Both the position numbers and the translations under genes were made by a program. 64,000 nt of DNA from Paracoccaceae bacterium (GTDB lineage: Bacteria; Pseudomonadota; Alphaproteobacteria; Rhodobacterales; Rhodobacteraceae). The notes under the pieces are model-generated. The model ran no database searches. It was given only the letters and a program-made list of their open reading frames with translations, and was not told where the DNA came from. Positions 17,891-26,519 of the stretch are shown one piece after another (position 1 is the first letter of the stretch; every line of letters starts with the position of its first letter). The stretch lies in the NCBI GenBank assembly GCA_030148005.1, contig JASBUI010000025.1, forward strand, positions 83,636-147,635. Reading direction: 5' to 3'.

Positions 17891-19237
17891 ATGGCACTGA
17901 GTTTGGGACAAAAGGCCGGCTGGGGGCTGGCCGATATGGGCATCAACGTCTTTGTTGTGGTCAAACAGCTGTTGGTCTTTACCTATCTGACCGCCTTTCT
18001 GGGCGTGCCGGTGGGCGTGGCAGGATGGGTGACCTTTGCGGTTCTGGCCTTTGACGTCGTTACCGACCCGCTGGTGGGATACCTGTCGGACCGCACTTCA
18101 AGCCGCTGGGGCCGCAGGGTGCCTTGGATGGTTGCGGGGGCTGTCATTCTGGCGCTTGGCATCGTCGGCATTTTCGCAGTGCCGCCCGGCTGGAGCTGGC
18201 AGGCGAACATGGCCTGGGTCGTGGGCTTTTTTGGTCTGGCGACGATCGGCTTTACCTTTGTGGCCATCCCTTACGGCGCGCAGGCGGGCGAGATGACGCA
18301 GGATGTCGACGAGCGCAGCGCGATGACGGCCTTTCGCATGGGGTTCGCGTCGGTCGGGCTTTTGGTGGCGGGCGGTCTGGTTCCGGCGCTGGCGGGCGAC
18401 ACGCGCGAGGGGTATCTTGGCGCGGTGCTGACGGTGGCGCCGGTCGTGGTTCTGGCGATCTGGGCCTCGGTGTTTTTCACTCGCCGCGCGCCGCGGATCG
18501 AAACCCCCGCGACGGTGGGTTTTGGCGCGATGGTCCGGCTTGTCTTTGCCAATCGCAGCTTTGCGATACTGGTGGCGATCTACGGTCTTTTGACGCTTGG
18601 GGTCGCTACGATCGCGGCGGGGCTTCAGCTTGCTTCGCTCTACCTCATAGTCGATGCGGGCGGGGGCGCCCTGTCGGGGCTGGTATCGGCGCTTGGCATG
18701 TTCTCTGTCCTTTTCACGGCCTTCATCATCGGTTCGATCCTAAGTCAGTATGTCTGGGTTCGCCTGTCGCATTCCTTGGGCAAGATCTGGGCGCTGGTTC
18801 TGGGGATGGTTCTCTATATTGTCGTTCTTTCAGGGGTTTACAGCCAGCTTCCGTCCAGCGGATTGATGATCATGGCCGGGCTTTTCCTGATGGCGGGCTT
18901 TGCCAATGGCGCCTACCAGCAGATCCCTTGGGCGATGTATCCCGATCTGATGGACATCACGCGGGCGGAAAGTGGCGAGGCGATTGAGGGGGCGTTTTCG
19001 GCGATCTGGCTTTTTGGTCAAAAGGTCGCGAATGCGCTGGCGCCGCTGGTTCTAGGCATTCTGCTGGCCGCTTACGGCTGGCGCGAAAGCACCTCTGGCG
19101 TGATTGAGCAGCCGCCGGAGGCACTGGGCGCTTTGCGCGCGGCGCTGACAATCGTGCCGGGGGTTCTGTTTGCGCTGTCGATCCTTGGGCTGATCGCGCT
19201 TTATCGCCCGACGCTGAAGGGGCGTCTGCACGGCTAA
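17891..19237 (+). CDS. GPH-family (MelB-like) cation:sugar symporter
   Basis: 448 residues with twelve hydrophobic segments, MFS fold. Family traits are the N-terminal GWGLADMGINVFVVVKQLLVFTYL, the cation-site region FDVVTDPLVGYLSDRTSSRWGRR with its conserved Asp and Arg cluster, and the central loop GEMTQDVDERSAMTAFRM. Members take up glycosides or related solutes with H+ or Na+. No glycosidase is adjacent, so the substrate is open. The ATG follows GGAGGG at a good distance. The next gene lies 105 bases downstream. Confidence 0.88.
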   Translation: MALSLGQKAGWGLADMGINVFVVVKQLLVFTYLTAFLGVPVGVAGWVTFAVLAFDVVTDPLVGYLSDRTSSRWGRRVPWMVAGAVILALGIVGIFAVPPGWSWQANMAWVVGFFGLATIGFTFVAIPYGAQAGEMTQDVDERSAMTAFRMGFASVGLLVAGGLVPALAGDTREGYLGAVLTVAPVVVLAIWASVFFTRRAPRIETPATVGFGAMVRLVFANRSFAILVAIYGLLTLGVATIAAGLQLASLYLIVDAGGGALSGLVSALGMFSVLFTAFIIGSILSQYVWVRLSHSLGKIWALVLGMVLYIVVLSGVYSQLPSSGLMIMAGLFLMAGFANGAYQQIPWAMYPDLMDITRAESGEAIEGAFSAIWLFGQKVANALAPLVLGILLAAYGWRESTSGVIEQPPEALGALRAALTIVPGVLFALSILGLIALYRPTLKGRLHG

Positions 19238-19342
19238 CCCGCGCGGGTTGGGGGCCGCCGGTTTCGATTGGCGGTTCTCGTGTTGCGCCGCGCCTGATAA
19301 CGTCGCACTGGCAATTGATTGGTGCATTACAGGAGCGCGGAT

Positions 19343-19774
19343 ATGGAACAGCGGGTCAGCCTGATTACGCTTGGTGTTGATGATATGGAACGTTCGGCGG
19401 CGTTTTACGAGGCGCTGGGATGGGCCCGGGCCGAAACCCCTGACGGGGTCATCGCCTTTGATCTGATCGGCCAGACGCTGGGGCTTTACCCCAAGGCGGC
19501 GCTGGCGGCGGATATGGGGCTGAAGCCCGAAGAAGTTGGCGGGTTTTCCGGGATCACGCTTTCCCACAATGTCCGCGAAAAGGGCGATGTCGGGGCCATG
19601 ATGGCGGCGGCGGAAGCTGCGGGCGCACGGGTTATCAAACCTGCCCATGACATCTTTTGGGGCGGGCATATCGGGTATTTTGCCGATCCTGACGGGCATG
19701 TCTGGGAAGTGGCGTGGAACCCGTTTTCGCCGCTTGGGCCGAAAGGCGAATTTCAGTGGAACGGCGCAGGTTAG
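19343..19774 (+). CDS. VOC (glyoxalase/bleomycin-resistance) superfamily protein
   Basis: 143 residues. Two beta-alpha-beta-beta-beta modules are visible: VSLITLGVDDMERSAAFYEALGW at the start and the second beginning near MMAAAEAAGARVIKPA, ending in GYFADPDGHVWEVAWNP, the classical closing strand with the metal-ligand glutamate. This form (IFWGGHIGYFADPDGH) is common in uncharacterised VOC proteins; it differs from GloA. The ATG at 19343 has AGGAG seven bases upstream. Likely metal-dependent; reaction unknown. Confidence 0.88.
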   Translation: MEQRVSLITLGVDDMERSAAFYEALGWARAETPDGVIAFDLIGQTLGLYPKAALAADMGLKPEEVGGFSGITLSHNVREKGDVGAMMAAAEAAGARVIKPAHDIFWGGHIGYFADPDGHVWEVAWNPFSPLGPKGEFQWNGAG

Positions 19775-19787
19775 GGCCGGGCATCTG

Positions 19788-20423
19788 ATGCGCAAACCGG
19801 CCAGCATGTGGAGCCTTGAGACCTTTGGCAGGCAGCGGCTTTCGCGGCATTTCTTCATGCGCGAGTTCCTCTATTCGGAGATCGGAAGCTTTCACCAGAT
19901 CGCCAATATTCCGGATGATCCTGAACTGGCGCTGGCAGCCGGGCGGCAGCTTTGCGAGACGCTTTTGGAGCCGCTGGTTGAAACCTTTGGGCCGATTTGC
20001 ATCCGTTCGGGCCTTCGCAGTTGGGAGTTGAATGATTTCGGCAACCAGCGGCGCCTGAACTGTGCGCGCTCAGAGGCTGATCGCGCCGGGCATATCTGGG
20101 ACCGGCGCGATGACAGGGGGCGGATGGGCGCGATGGCGACCGTGGTGATCCCGTGGTTTGCCGATCGCTATGAAGCGGGGCGCGACTGGCGCGATCTGGC
20201 GTGGTGGATGCACGATCATCTGGCCTTTGACTGGCTTCAGTTTTTTCCCAAGCTTTGTGCGTTCAACCTTGGCTGGCGCGAGGCGCCGCGCGGCAAGATC
20301 ACGTCCTATATCGCACCGCGCGGCACCCTGCTTGCCGAGGGGCGGGCGCCGGATGTGCCGCGTGATGAGCGGTCGCGCCGCTATGCCGATTTTCCGGTGT
20401 TCCGGGGGCTGGACCTGCCTTAG
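19788..20423 (+). CDS. conserved hypothetical protein, possible M15/hedgehog-like fold
   Basis: 211 residues, starting at the ATG 13 bases after the VOC gene stop. No signal peptide. The middle reads LLEPLVETFGPICIRSGLRS, followed by a short variable part and DRAGHIWD, then GAMATVVIPWF. That order (helix, strand with IRSGLRS, then an aspartate/histidine segment) resembles the core of VanY/M15 zinc peptidases, but the usual SxHxxGxAxD ligand set is not intact, so activity is doubtful. The C-terminal third is rich in Trp and basic residues. I do not recognise a characterised family. Confidence 0.65.
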   Translation: MRKPASMWSLETFGRQRLSRHFFMREFLYSEIGSFHQIANIPDDPELALAAGRQLCETLLEPLVETFGPICIRSGLRSWELNDFGNQRRLNCARSEADRAGHIWDRRDDRGRMGAMATVVIPWFADRYEAGRDWRDLAWWMHDHLAFDWLQFFPKLCAFNLGWREAPRGKITSYIAPRGTLLAEGRAPDVPRDERSRRYADFPVFRGLDLP

Positions 20424-20477
20424 AAAGGGGTGGCGGGCCGGCGGTCTGCGACGTTTGACCAGTGATGTGAGGCCGCG

Positions 20478-21242
20478 ATGATCCTGCCCAAGACACCCGA
20501 TTTTTCCCTTGCCGGGCGGCGCGCGCTTGTTGCGGGGGGATCAAGCGGCATCGGGCTTGGTGCGGCGGCGGCGCTGGCCGAGGCGGGCGCGCATGTGGTC
20601 ATTGCCGCGCGGCGGCGCGAGAGCGTGGATGCGGCGGTTGCCGCCCTGCAAGAGGCGGGGATGTCGGCGGCGCCATGGCAGATGGATATAAGTGATGAGG
20701 CTTCGGTCGAGGCCTGCTTTGCCACCCATGAACCCTTTGATATCGTTGTGAACTCGGCTGGGACCGCGCGCCATTCCCCGGCGCTTGAAACCCGGGCCGA
20801 GGATTTTGACGCGGTGATGGCGGTCAATCTGCGGGGGGCGTATTTTCTGGCCCAGCATGCCGCGCGCGGAATGATCGGGGCGGGCAAGGCGGGGTCGATC
20901 GTGCATATCTCAAGCCAGATGGCGCATGTCGGCGGGCCCGACAGGGCGGTTTATTCGGCCTCAAAGCACGGGCTTGAGGGGATGATCAAATCGATGGCGA
21001 TTGAATGGGGCCCGCAGGGCGTGCGCATCAATTCGGTGTGCCCCACCTTTATTCGCACGCCTTTGACCGAGGCGACTTTTGCCGATGAGGACAAGCTGAA
21101 ATGGGTTCGCGAGAAGATCAAGTTGCCAAGGGTTGGACGGGTCGAGGATGTGATGGGCGCGGTCCTTTTTCTGGCCGGCGATGGCGCGGCGATGGTGACG
21201 GGAACCTCGATCCTGATCGACGGCGGCTGGACGGCCGACTGA
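20478..21242 (+). CDS. short-chain dehydrogenase/reductase
   Basis: 254 residues, classical SDR. The cofactor loop is GGSSGIGLG (residues 20-28; the first Thr of the usual TGxxxGIG is replaced by Ala-Gly), followed by AARR, an arginine pair that favours NADP(H). The catalytic triad is S145/S146, Y159 and K163 (YSASK), with NSAG at 92-95 and a C-terminal IDGGW. It is the first of three closely spaced genes with the MetE-like enzyme and an alpha/beta hydrolase; together they look like a small catabolic set. The substrate is unknown. Confidence 0.9.
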   Translation: MILPKTPDFSLAGRRALVAGGSSGIGLGAAAALAEAGAHVVIAARRRESVDAAVAALQEAGMSAAPWQMDISDEASVEACFATHEPFDIVVNSAGTARHSPALETRAEDFDAVMAVNLRGAYFLAQHAARGMIGAGKAGSIVHISSQMAHVGGPDRAVYSASKHGLEGMIKSMAIEWGPQGVRINSVCPTFIRTPLTEATFADEDKLKWVREKIKLPRVGRVEDVMGAVLFLAGDGAAMVTGTSILIDGGWTAD

Positions 21243-21315
21243 TGGGCGCGCGGCTGCTTGCCGAGCGGCGCCCGTGCGGGCACTCTGACGCCAGAGCAAC
21301 GCCGGGGGGACGCGG

Positions 21316-22455
21316 ATGATCGCAACAACGCATGTCGGAAGCCTTCCTCGGCGGCAGGATGTCGTTGATCTGCTTTTTGCGCGCGAGCGCGGGGAGGCGG
21401 TGGATGACGCGGCCTTTGACGCGACGATGGCGGCGGCCTGTAGCGAGAGCGTGGCGAAACAATTGGCAGCGGGGATCGATATTGTTTCCGATGGGGAAAC
21501 AGCCAAGATCAGCTATGCGACCTATGTCAAGGACCGCTACACCGGCTTTGGCGGCGATGGGCCCCGGATCGGTCCAGCCGATATCAAAGAGTTCCCGGGG
21601 TATCTTGCACGGCTTCGGGCCGCCGATGAGGGGCCCAAGTTTGCGCGCCCGATGTGCGTGGGCGAGGTGCGCCCCAAGGGGCAGGAAGCGCTTTTGCGCG
21701 ATATCGGTAACCTCAAGGCCGCGATGGCGGAACATGGGGGCAAGCGCGGTTTCATGAACGCAGCCTCGCCCGGTGTGATCTCACTTTTCCTGCACAATGC
21801 CCATTACGGCAGCCGCGAGGCATATCTCGCTGCGCTGGCCGGGGCGATGGCCGAGGAATACCGCACGATTGTCGATGCGGGGCTGGATCTTCAGGTTGAT
21901 TGCCCCGATCTTGCCCTGTCGCGGCACATGCTTTTTCCCCAGCTGAGCGACGATGAATTCGTAGCCATCGCGCATTTGCACGTCGAAGCGCTTAACCAGG
22001 CGCTGGAAGGGATCGACCCGGGACGCGTGCGGGTGCATATCTGTTGGGGTAATTACGAGGGGCCGCATGTTTGCGATATCGAGATGGACAAGGTGTTTGG
22101 CGTGCTGATGGCGGTGCGGGCGCGCTATCTGCTTTTTGAAACCGCCAATCCGCGCCACGGCCATGAGTGGGTCGTTTTCCGCGATCGGGCGGGAGAAATA
22201 CCCAGCGACAGGGTTCTGGTGCCCGGCGTGGTGGATAGCACGACAAACTTTGTCGAGCATCCCGATCTGGTGGCCCAGCGGATTGAAAGGTTCGTCGATA
22301 TCGTCGGCCAAGAGCGGGTGATCGCGGGCACCGATTGCGGTTTTGGCACTTTTGCGGGCTTTGGCACGGTTGATCCGCAGATTGCCTATGCCAAGCTGGC
22401 GGCGCTGTCCGAAGGGGCAAGGTGGGCCGCAGGTGCAGGGCGGGCCGGGCCATGA
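21316..22455 (+). CDS. MetE-like zinc methyl/alkyl-transferase (cobalamin-independent methionine synthase II family)
   Basis: 379 residues, matching only the C-terminal catalytic barrel of MetE. The zinc ligands can be assigned: H241 and C243 (VHICWG), E275 (LLFETANPRHGHE) and C341 (AGTDCGFGTF). The start IATTHVGSLPR is the family's usual opening. Enzymes of this size include core methionine synthases and epoxyalkane:coenzyme M transferases, which activate a thiol on zinc. The neighbours (SDR upstream, hydrolase overlapping downstream) favour catabolism over methionine synthesis. The stop overlaps the next start in ATGA. The actual thiol and alkyl donor cannot be deduced. Confidence 0.85.
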   Translation: MIATTHVGSLPRRQDVVDLLFARERGEAVDDAAFDATMAAACSESVAKQLAAGIDIVSDGETAKISYATYVKDRYTGFGGDGPRIGPADIKEFPGYLARLRAADEGPKFARPMCVGEVRPKGQEALLRDIGNLKAAMAEHGGKRGFMNAASPGVISLFLHNAHYGSREAYLAALAGAMAEEYRTIVDAGLDLQVDCPDLALSRHMLFPQLSDDEFVAIAHLHVEALNQALEGIDPGRVRVHICWGNYEGPHVCDIEMDKVFGVLMAVRARYLLFETANPRHGHEWVVFRDRAGEIPSDRVLVPGVVDSTTNFVEHPDLVAQRIERFVDIVGQERVIAGTDCGFGTFAGFGTVDPQIAYAKLAALSEGARWAAGAGRAGP

Positions 22456-23162
22456 GCGATCCGGTCGTTTTCCTGCCGCCGATGATGTGCGATGCGCGGG
22501 TGTTCGCGCCGCAGATCAAGGCCTTCTCGGGGCGGCAGGCGATGATATTCGCGCCCCTGACGATGGGTGACACGGTGCGCGAGATGGCCGGGCAGGTTCT
22601 GGCCGCCGCGCCCGAGCGCTTTGCGATGCTGGGGCTTGCGATGGGCGGGATCGTGGCGATGGAGGTTGCGCGCCAAGCCCCTGAACGAATTACAAAACTA
22701 TGCCTGATGGATACCAATCCGCTGGCCGAGACACCGGCGGCGGCGGCCGCGCGCGAGCCGCAGATCATCGCGGCAAAGTCGGGGCGGCTGGAAGAGGCGA
22801 TGCGCGCCGAGATGCGCCCCGAGTATCTGGCGCCGGGGACCGGGCGCAGGGCGGTACTTGATACGGTGATGGAGATGGCGGACGATCTGGGGGCGTCGAT
22901 TTTCGTGCGCCAGTCGCGGGCGCTTCAGAAGCGGCCCGATCAGCAGCGCACGCTGCGGCGGTTGCAGATACCCACGCTTGTGGTCTGCGGCGAGCATGAC
23001 AAGCTGTACCCGGTCAAGCGGCATGAGTTTCTGGCCGATCTGATCCCTGATGCCAAGCTTGCGATCGTCCATGATGCGGGGCATCTGCCGGTGCTGGAGC
23101 AGCCTGCGCAGGTCAACGAGATCTTGCGCGACTGGATGTCAGCGCCGCTGATCCTGCGCTAA
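22452..23162 (+). CDS. alpha/beta hydrolase
   Basis: 236 residues, starting at the ATG within ATGA of the MetE-like gene, so translation is coupled. The nucleophile elbow is LGLAMGG, in which the residue at the nucleophile position appears to be alanine rather than serine, an oddity that questions classical hydrolase activity. The rest of the fold is normal: FLPPMMCDARVFAPQ at the start (oxyanion region), VCGEHDKLYPVKRH with the acid, and HDAGHLPVLEQP with the histidine. It may be a hydrolase with an altered nucleophile or a binding protein. Confidence 0.82.
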   Translation: MSDPVVFLPPMMCDARVFAPQIKAFSGRQAMIFAPLTMGDTVREMAGQVLAAAPERFAMLGLAMGGIVAMEVARQAPERITKLCLMDTNPLAETPAAAAAREPQIIAAKSGRLEEAMRAEMRPEYLAPGTGRRAVLDTVMEMADDLGASIFVRQSRALQKRPDQQRTLRRLQIPTLVVCGEHDKLYPVKRHEFLADLIPDAKLAIVHDAGHLPVLEQPAQVNEILRDWMSAPLILR

Positions 23163-23169
23163 GGCCTTG

Positions 23170-23219
23170 CCGCGGCGCGCGTGGTGCGCCGCGGGGCCAT
23201 GAGTATTTTTGCAAAGAAG
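23170..23219 (+). terminator. terminator with the repeated AGTATTTTTGCAAAGAAG tail, copy F
   Basis: A perfect nine-pair stem, CCGCGGCGC with GCGCCGCGG around a seven-base loop (23170-23194), followed by GGCCATGAGTATTTTTGCAAAGAAG. It begins seven bases after the hydrolase stop and ends before the convergent phaZ stop. Stem plus T-run makes an intrinsic terminator; the tail is shared with the copy downstream of pyrG. Confidence 0.7.
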
Positions 23220-23236
23220 AAATGGCCGGGGCGGGG

Positions 23237-24502
23237 TTACTCGGCGGCGATTTTCTTGGCCGGGCTTGGTTTGCGGCTGTTGGCGTCGATGAAGTCAAGC
23301 ACCAGAGGCCGGATGTTGTTGCGCCAGCTTTTGCCGGCGAAGATGCCGTAGTGGCCGGCGCCGGGTTCAAGGTGGCTTGCCTTTTTGCTGTCCGCGAGCC
23401 CGGTCAGAAGGGGCAGGGCGGCAAGGCATTGGCCGGGGGCGGAGATGTCGTCTTCTTCGCCTTCGACGATTTTGACGGCGACATCGGTGATCTTGCCGAT
23501 ATCGACCGGTTTGCCTTCGATGGTGAAGGCGTTGCGGGCGATGTCGCGTTCCTTGAAGATGCGGTGGACGGTCGAGAGGTAAAACTCGGCCGTCATGTCC
23601 ATCACGGCAAGGTATTCATCGTAGAAACGATTGTGCTTGTCGCTATCGGTTGCCTCGCCCTTGGCGATGTTGAGGATCTGGTTCGAGAAGGCCTGAAGGT
23701 GGCGGTCGGCGTTCATCGAGATGAAGGAGGCCAATTGCAGAAGGCCAGGGTAGACCTTGCGCCCTACGCCGGCGTGTTTGAAGCCGACGCGCTGGATCAT
23801 CGTTTCTTCGAGCATGCCCATGGTGACGCGGCGGCCAAAGTCGGTCACCTCGGTGGCGGCGGCATCGGGGTCGATCGGGCCGCCGATCAGGGTCAGCGAT
23901 GCGGGCTGTTCATCGGGCGCCTCTTCGGCCAGGCAGGCGGTTGCGGCAAGGGCAAGCGGCGCGGGCTGGCAGACGGCGATGACATGGATGTCGGGGCCGA
24001 GGTGGCGCATGAAATCGACGAGATAGCGGGTGTAATCCTCGACGTCGAACTTGCCCTTGGAGACGGGGATGTCGCGAGCGTTGTGCCAGTCGGTGATATA
24101 GACGTCGGCGTCAGGCAGAAGGCTTGTCACTGTCGAGCGCAAAAGCGTGGCGTAGTGGCCGGACATGGGCGCGACCAGAAGGATCTGGCGTTTCTGGCGT
24201 TCGCGGCCCTGCACCTTGAACGAGATCAGATCGCCAAAGGGGCGGGCGAGCAGTGTTTCGATGCTGACGATATGGTCGCGGCCATCGGAGCCGACGACGG
24301 AGTTGATGTTCCAGCCCGGTTTGGTGACCATCCGCGCAAAGCTGCGCTCTGTCACATCGCCCCAGGCGGACATGACCTGAAACATCGGGTGCGCCACGAG
24401 GCCCGTGGCGGGATAAGAGGCCATGGCGCGGGCTGTGGCGCCCAACCATTCGTTGGTATTACGAATGGTTTCCATCAGGTCGTATGTCACCATATACTTC
24501 AT
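23237..24502 (-). CDS. phaZ: intracellular polyhydroxyalkanoate depolymerase
   Basis: 421 residues, standard for the intracellular PHB depolymerase family that mobilises granules. The nucleophile is a cysteine, C178 in VCQPAPLAL, in place of the lipase serine, as known for this family. Other blocks are LLVAPMSGHYATLLRSTV (oxyanion region), YITDWHNARDIPV and the C-terminal GAGHYGIFAGKSWRN with the histidine. Divergent from phaC with about 100 bases between, containing one PhaR-box-like site. It converges on the preceding catabolic cluster. It releases hydroxybutyrate units for reuse of stored carbon. Confidence 0.94.
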   Translation of the reverse strand: MKYMVTYDLMETIRNTNEWLGATARAMASYPATGLVAHPMFQVMSAWGDVTERSFARMVTKPGWNINSVVGSDGRDHIVSIETLLARPFGDLISFKVQGRERQKRQILLVAPMSGHYATLLRSTVTSLLPDADVYITDWHNARDIPVSKGKFDVEDYTRYLVDFMRHLGPDIHVIAVCQPAPLALAATACLAEEAPDEQPASLTLIGGPIDPDAAATEVTDFGRRVTMGMLEETMIQRVGFKHAGVGRKVYPGLLQLASFISMNADRHLQAFSNQILNIAKGEATDSDKHNRFYDEYLAVMDMTAEFYLSTVHRIFKERDIARNAFTIEGKPVDIGKITDVAVKIVEGEEDDISAPGQCLAALPLLTGLADSKKASHLEPGAGHYGIFAGKSWRNNIRPLVLDFIDANSRKPSPAKKIAAE

Positions 24503-24566
24503 GTGTTATCCTTTTACGGCCAAGCGCCGTTGCGTAACGGTCTGCCGGCCGGTAACTGCTGCTATG

Positions 24567-24577
24567 CTGCACTGCGG
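24567..24577. promoter_or_regulatory. PhaR box-like site between phaZ and phaC
   Basis: CTGCACTGCGG fits the CTGC-N3-GCAG pattern with one mismatch in the second half. It lies about 26 bases upstream of the phaC start in the divergent phaZ-phaC region. PhaR of related organisms binds this pattern. The weaker match compared with the phaP and phaR sites suggests weaker control here. Confidence 0.6.
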
Positions 24578-24602
24578 AAAAATCTAGGGGGTTACTGGAG
24601 CG

Positions 24603-26396
24603 ATGACAACTGACGAACCCAAATCAGCAGAAGAATTTGAGCTGCTGAACGCGAATTTGGCGAAAATCGAGGAATTGTCGCAGCGTCTTGTGGCCGGATT
24701 GTCACGCCGCAAACCCGTGGATGCCAGTTTGCAGGGCCCCAATCAGGAACTTTTCATGAAGGCGGCGGGGGCCTATTGGGCGGAAATGCTGTCGAATCCT
24801 TCCAAAATTCTTGAGCACCAGATCTCGTATTGGGGCAAATCGCTTAAGCACTATGTGGAAGCGCAAGAGGCTTTAAGCTCTGGCAAGCTGGCGCCGCCGC
24901 CCGATAGCACCCCGCCAGATCGGCGCTTTTCCAACCCGATGTGGGAAACGCATCCCTATTTCAACTACATCAAGCAGCAGTACCTGATGTCGGCCGATGC
25001 GATTTCGCAGGCGGTCGAGGATATCGAGGGTATGGATGCGGCCGAGAAGAAGCGGCTGCGGTATTTCAGCCGCCAGATCGTCGATATGATGAGCCCGGCG
25101 AACTTTCTGGCGACCAACCCCGAGGCGCTGGCGCGGGCGGTGGAGACGGATGGGCAATCGCTTGTCGATGGGCTTGAGAACATGGTGCGCGACATCGAGG
25201 CCAATGATGGCGAGCTTTTGGTGACGCTGGCCGATAAGAACGCCTTTAAGGTTGGTCACAACCTTGCAACGACGCCGGGATCGGTGGTGTTTCGCAACCG
25301 GATGTTCGAGCTGATCCAATATGCGCCGACAACGCCGGATGTTCACAAGACGCCGCTGATCATCTTTCCGCCGTGGATCAACAAGTTCTATATTCTGGAC
25401 CTCAAGGCCAAGAACAGCCTTATCAAATGGGTTGTCGATCAGGGCTATACGCTTTTCGTTGTCAGCTGGATCAATCCGGATGCGTCTTATGCGGATGTGT
25501 CGCTGGACGACTATGTCAGCGATGGGTTCATGACGGCGATCGAAGAGGTCAAGGCAATCACCGGCGAGGATCAGGTGAACGCGGTTGGCTATTGCATCGC
25601 TGGCACGACGCTGTCGCTGACGATGGCGCTGATGCACAAGCGCGGCGACAAGTCGATCAAATCGGCCACGCTTTTCACCACGATGTCGGATTTTTCCGAT
25701 CAGGGCGAGGTTGGCGTTTTTCTGAACGACGATTTTGTCGACGGGATCGAGCGCGAGGTGCAAGAGACCGGCATCCTGCATTCGTTTTTCATGAGCCGCA
25801 CGTTCAGCTATCTGCGGTCGAACGATCTGATTTATGGCCCGGCGATCAAAAGCTATATGCTGGGCGAGGCGCCGCCGGCCTTTGATCTTTTATTCTGGAA
25901 CGGGGATGGAACGAACCTTCCGGCGCGGATGGCGGTGCAATACCTGCGCGGGCTGTGCCAGCGCGACCAGTTTGCGACCGAGGGTTTTGAGATTCTTGGC
26001 GAGAAGGTGAAGATCGGCGATGTGAAGGTGCCGATCTGCGCGATTGCCTGCGAGACCGATCATATCGCGGCGTGGAGATCGAGCTATGCGGGCGTTCAGA
26101 AGATGGGCAGCCGGTCAAAGACGTTCATCCTGTCGGAAAGCGGTCATATCGCGGGGATCGTGAACCCACCGTCCAAGAACAAGTATGGCCATTACACCAA
26201 CGAGGATCTGAAGCTAAGCGCCGATGACTGGCAGAAGAGCGCAAGTTTTCACGAAGGATCGTGGTGGCCGCGCTGGGACAAGTGGCTTTCGGGGCGGTCT
26301 GGAAAGCGCGTAAAAGCGCGGATTCCCGGAGAAAACGGTCACGAAATTTTGGCCCCGGCCCCCGGAAACTACGTGATATCCGACCCAAACCATTGA
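24603..26396 (+). CDS. phaC: class I poly(3-hydroxyalkanoate) synthase
   Basis: 597 residues, class I size. It polymerises (R)-3-hydroxybutyryl-CoA on the granule surface. The catalytic cysteine is C331 in VGYCIAGTT, the lipase-like box; the acid is D486 in CETDHIAAWRS and the base H515 in SESGHIAGIVNPP. The N-terminal ~200 residues are the PhaC_N part (NPMWETHPYFNYIKQQYL). No phaE partner is present, in keeping with class I. The start ATG follows TACTGGAG. It is divergent from phaZ and is followed by phaP and phaR, the usual alphaproteobacterial order. Confidence 0.97.
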   Translation: MTTDEPKSAEEFELLNANLAKIEELSQRLVAGLSRRKPVDASLQGPNQELFMKAAGAYWAEMLSNPSKILEHQISYWGKSLKHYVEAQEALSSGKLAPPPDSTPPDRRFSNPMWETHPYFNYIKQQYLMSADAISQAVEDIEGMDAAEKKRLRYFSRQIVDMMSPANFLATNPEALARAVETDGQSLVDGLENMVRDIEANDGELLVTLADKNAFKVGHNLATTPGSVVFRNRMFELIQYAPTTPDVHKTPLIIFPPWINKFYILDLKAKNSLIKWVVDQGYTLFVVSWINPDASYADVSLDDYVSDGFMTAIEEVKAITGEDQVNAVGYCIAGTTLSLTMALMHKRGDKSIKSATLFTTMSDFSDQGEVGVFLNDDFVDGIEREVQETGILHSFFMSRTFSYLRSNDLIYGPAIKSYMLGEAPPAFDLLFWNGDGTNLPARMAVQYLRGLCQRDQFATEGFEILGEKVKIGDVKVPICAIACETDHIAAWRSSYAGVQKMGSRSKTFILSESGHIAGIVNPPSKNKYGHYTNEDLKLSADDWQKSASFHEGSWWPRWDKWLSGRSGKRVKARIPGENGHEILAPAPGNYVISDPNH

Positions 26397-26421
26397 ATTT
26401 GAACAGCAATTATTTTTTTTG

Positions 26422-26432
26422 CTGCAGTGCAG
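26422..26432 (+). promoter_or_regulatory. PhaR box 1 upstream of phaP
   Basis: CTGCAGTGCAG is a perfect CTGC-N3-GCAG site. It lies nine bases before the -35 element of the proposed phaP promoter. The 17-base distance to the second copy would place two PhaR units in tandem over the promoter. Confidence 0.75.
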
Positions 26433-26440
26433 AAAAATAC

Positions 26441-26469
26441 TTGAAATGCTGCAGTGCGGCGTCTATTTA
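26441..26469 (+). promoter_or_regulatory. phaP promoter
   Basis: TTGAAA (26441-26446) and TATTTA (26464-26469) are separated by exactly 17 bases, a good sigma-70 type promoter, and the phaP ATG lies 50 bases downstream. A second PhaR-box-like site (26449-26459) fills most of the spacer, so a bound repressor would directly block RNA polymerase. Confidence 0.7.
26449..26459 (+). promoter_or_regulatory. PhaR box 2, inside the phaP promoter spacer
   Basis: CTGCAGTGCGG matches the CTGC-N3-GCAG pattern apart from one base and repeats the core of box 1. It lies between the -35 and -10 hexamers. PhaR leaves DNA when nascent PHB granules titrate it, which would relieve phaP repression. Confidence 0.7.
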
Positions 26470-26519
26470 TTCTGCAGACGCAAGCAACGCCTCGGGTTGA
26501 GGCAACTGGAGTAAATACA

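Noticed and set aside
23222..24613. 463-codon open frame on the plus strand opposite phaZ
   Set aside because: phaZ is complete with its catalytic residues on the minus strand; the frame has no domain, and its length reflects GC bias.
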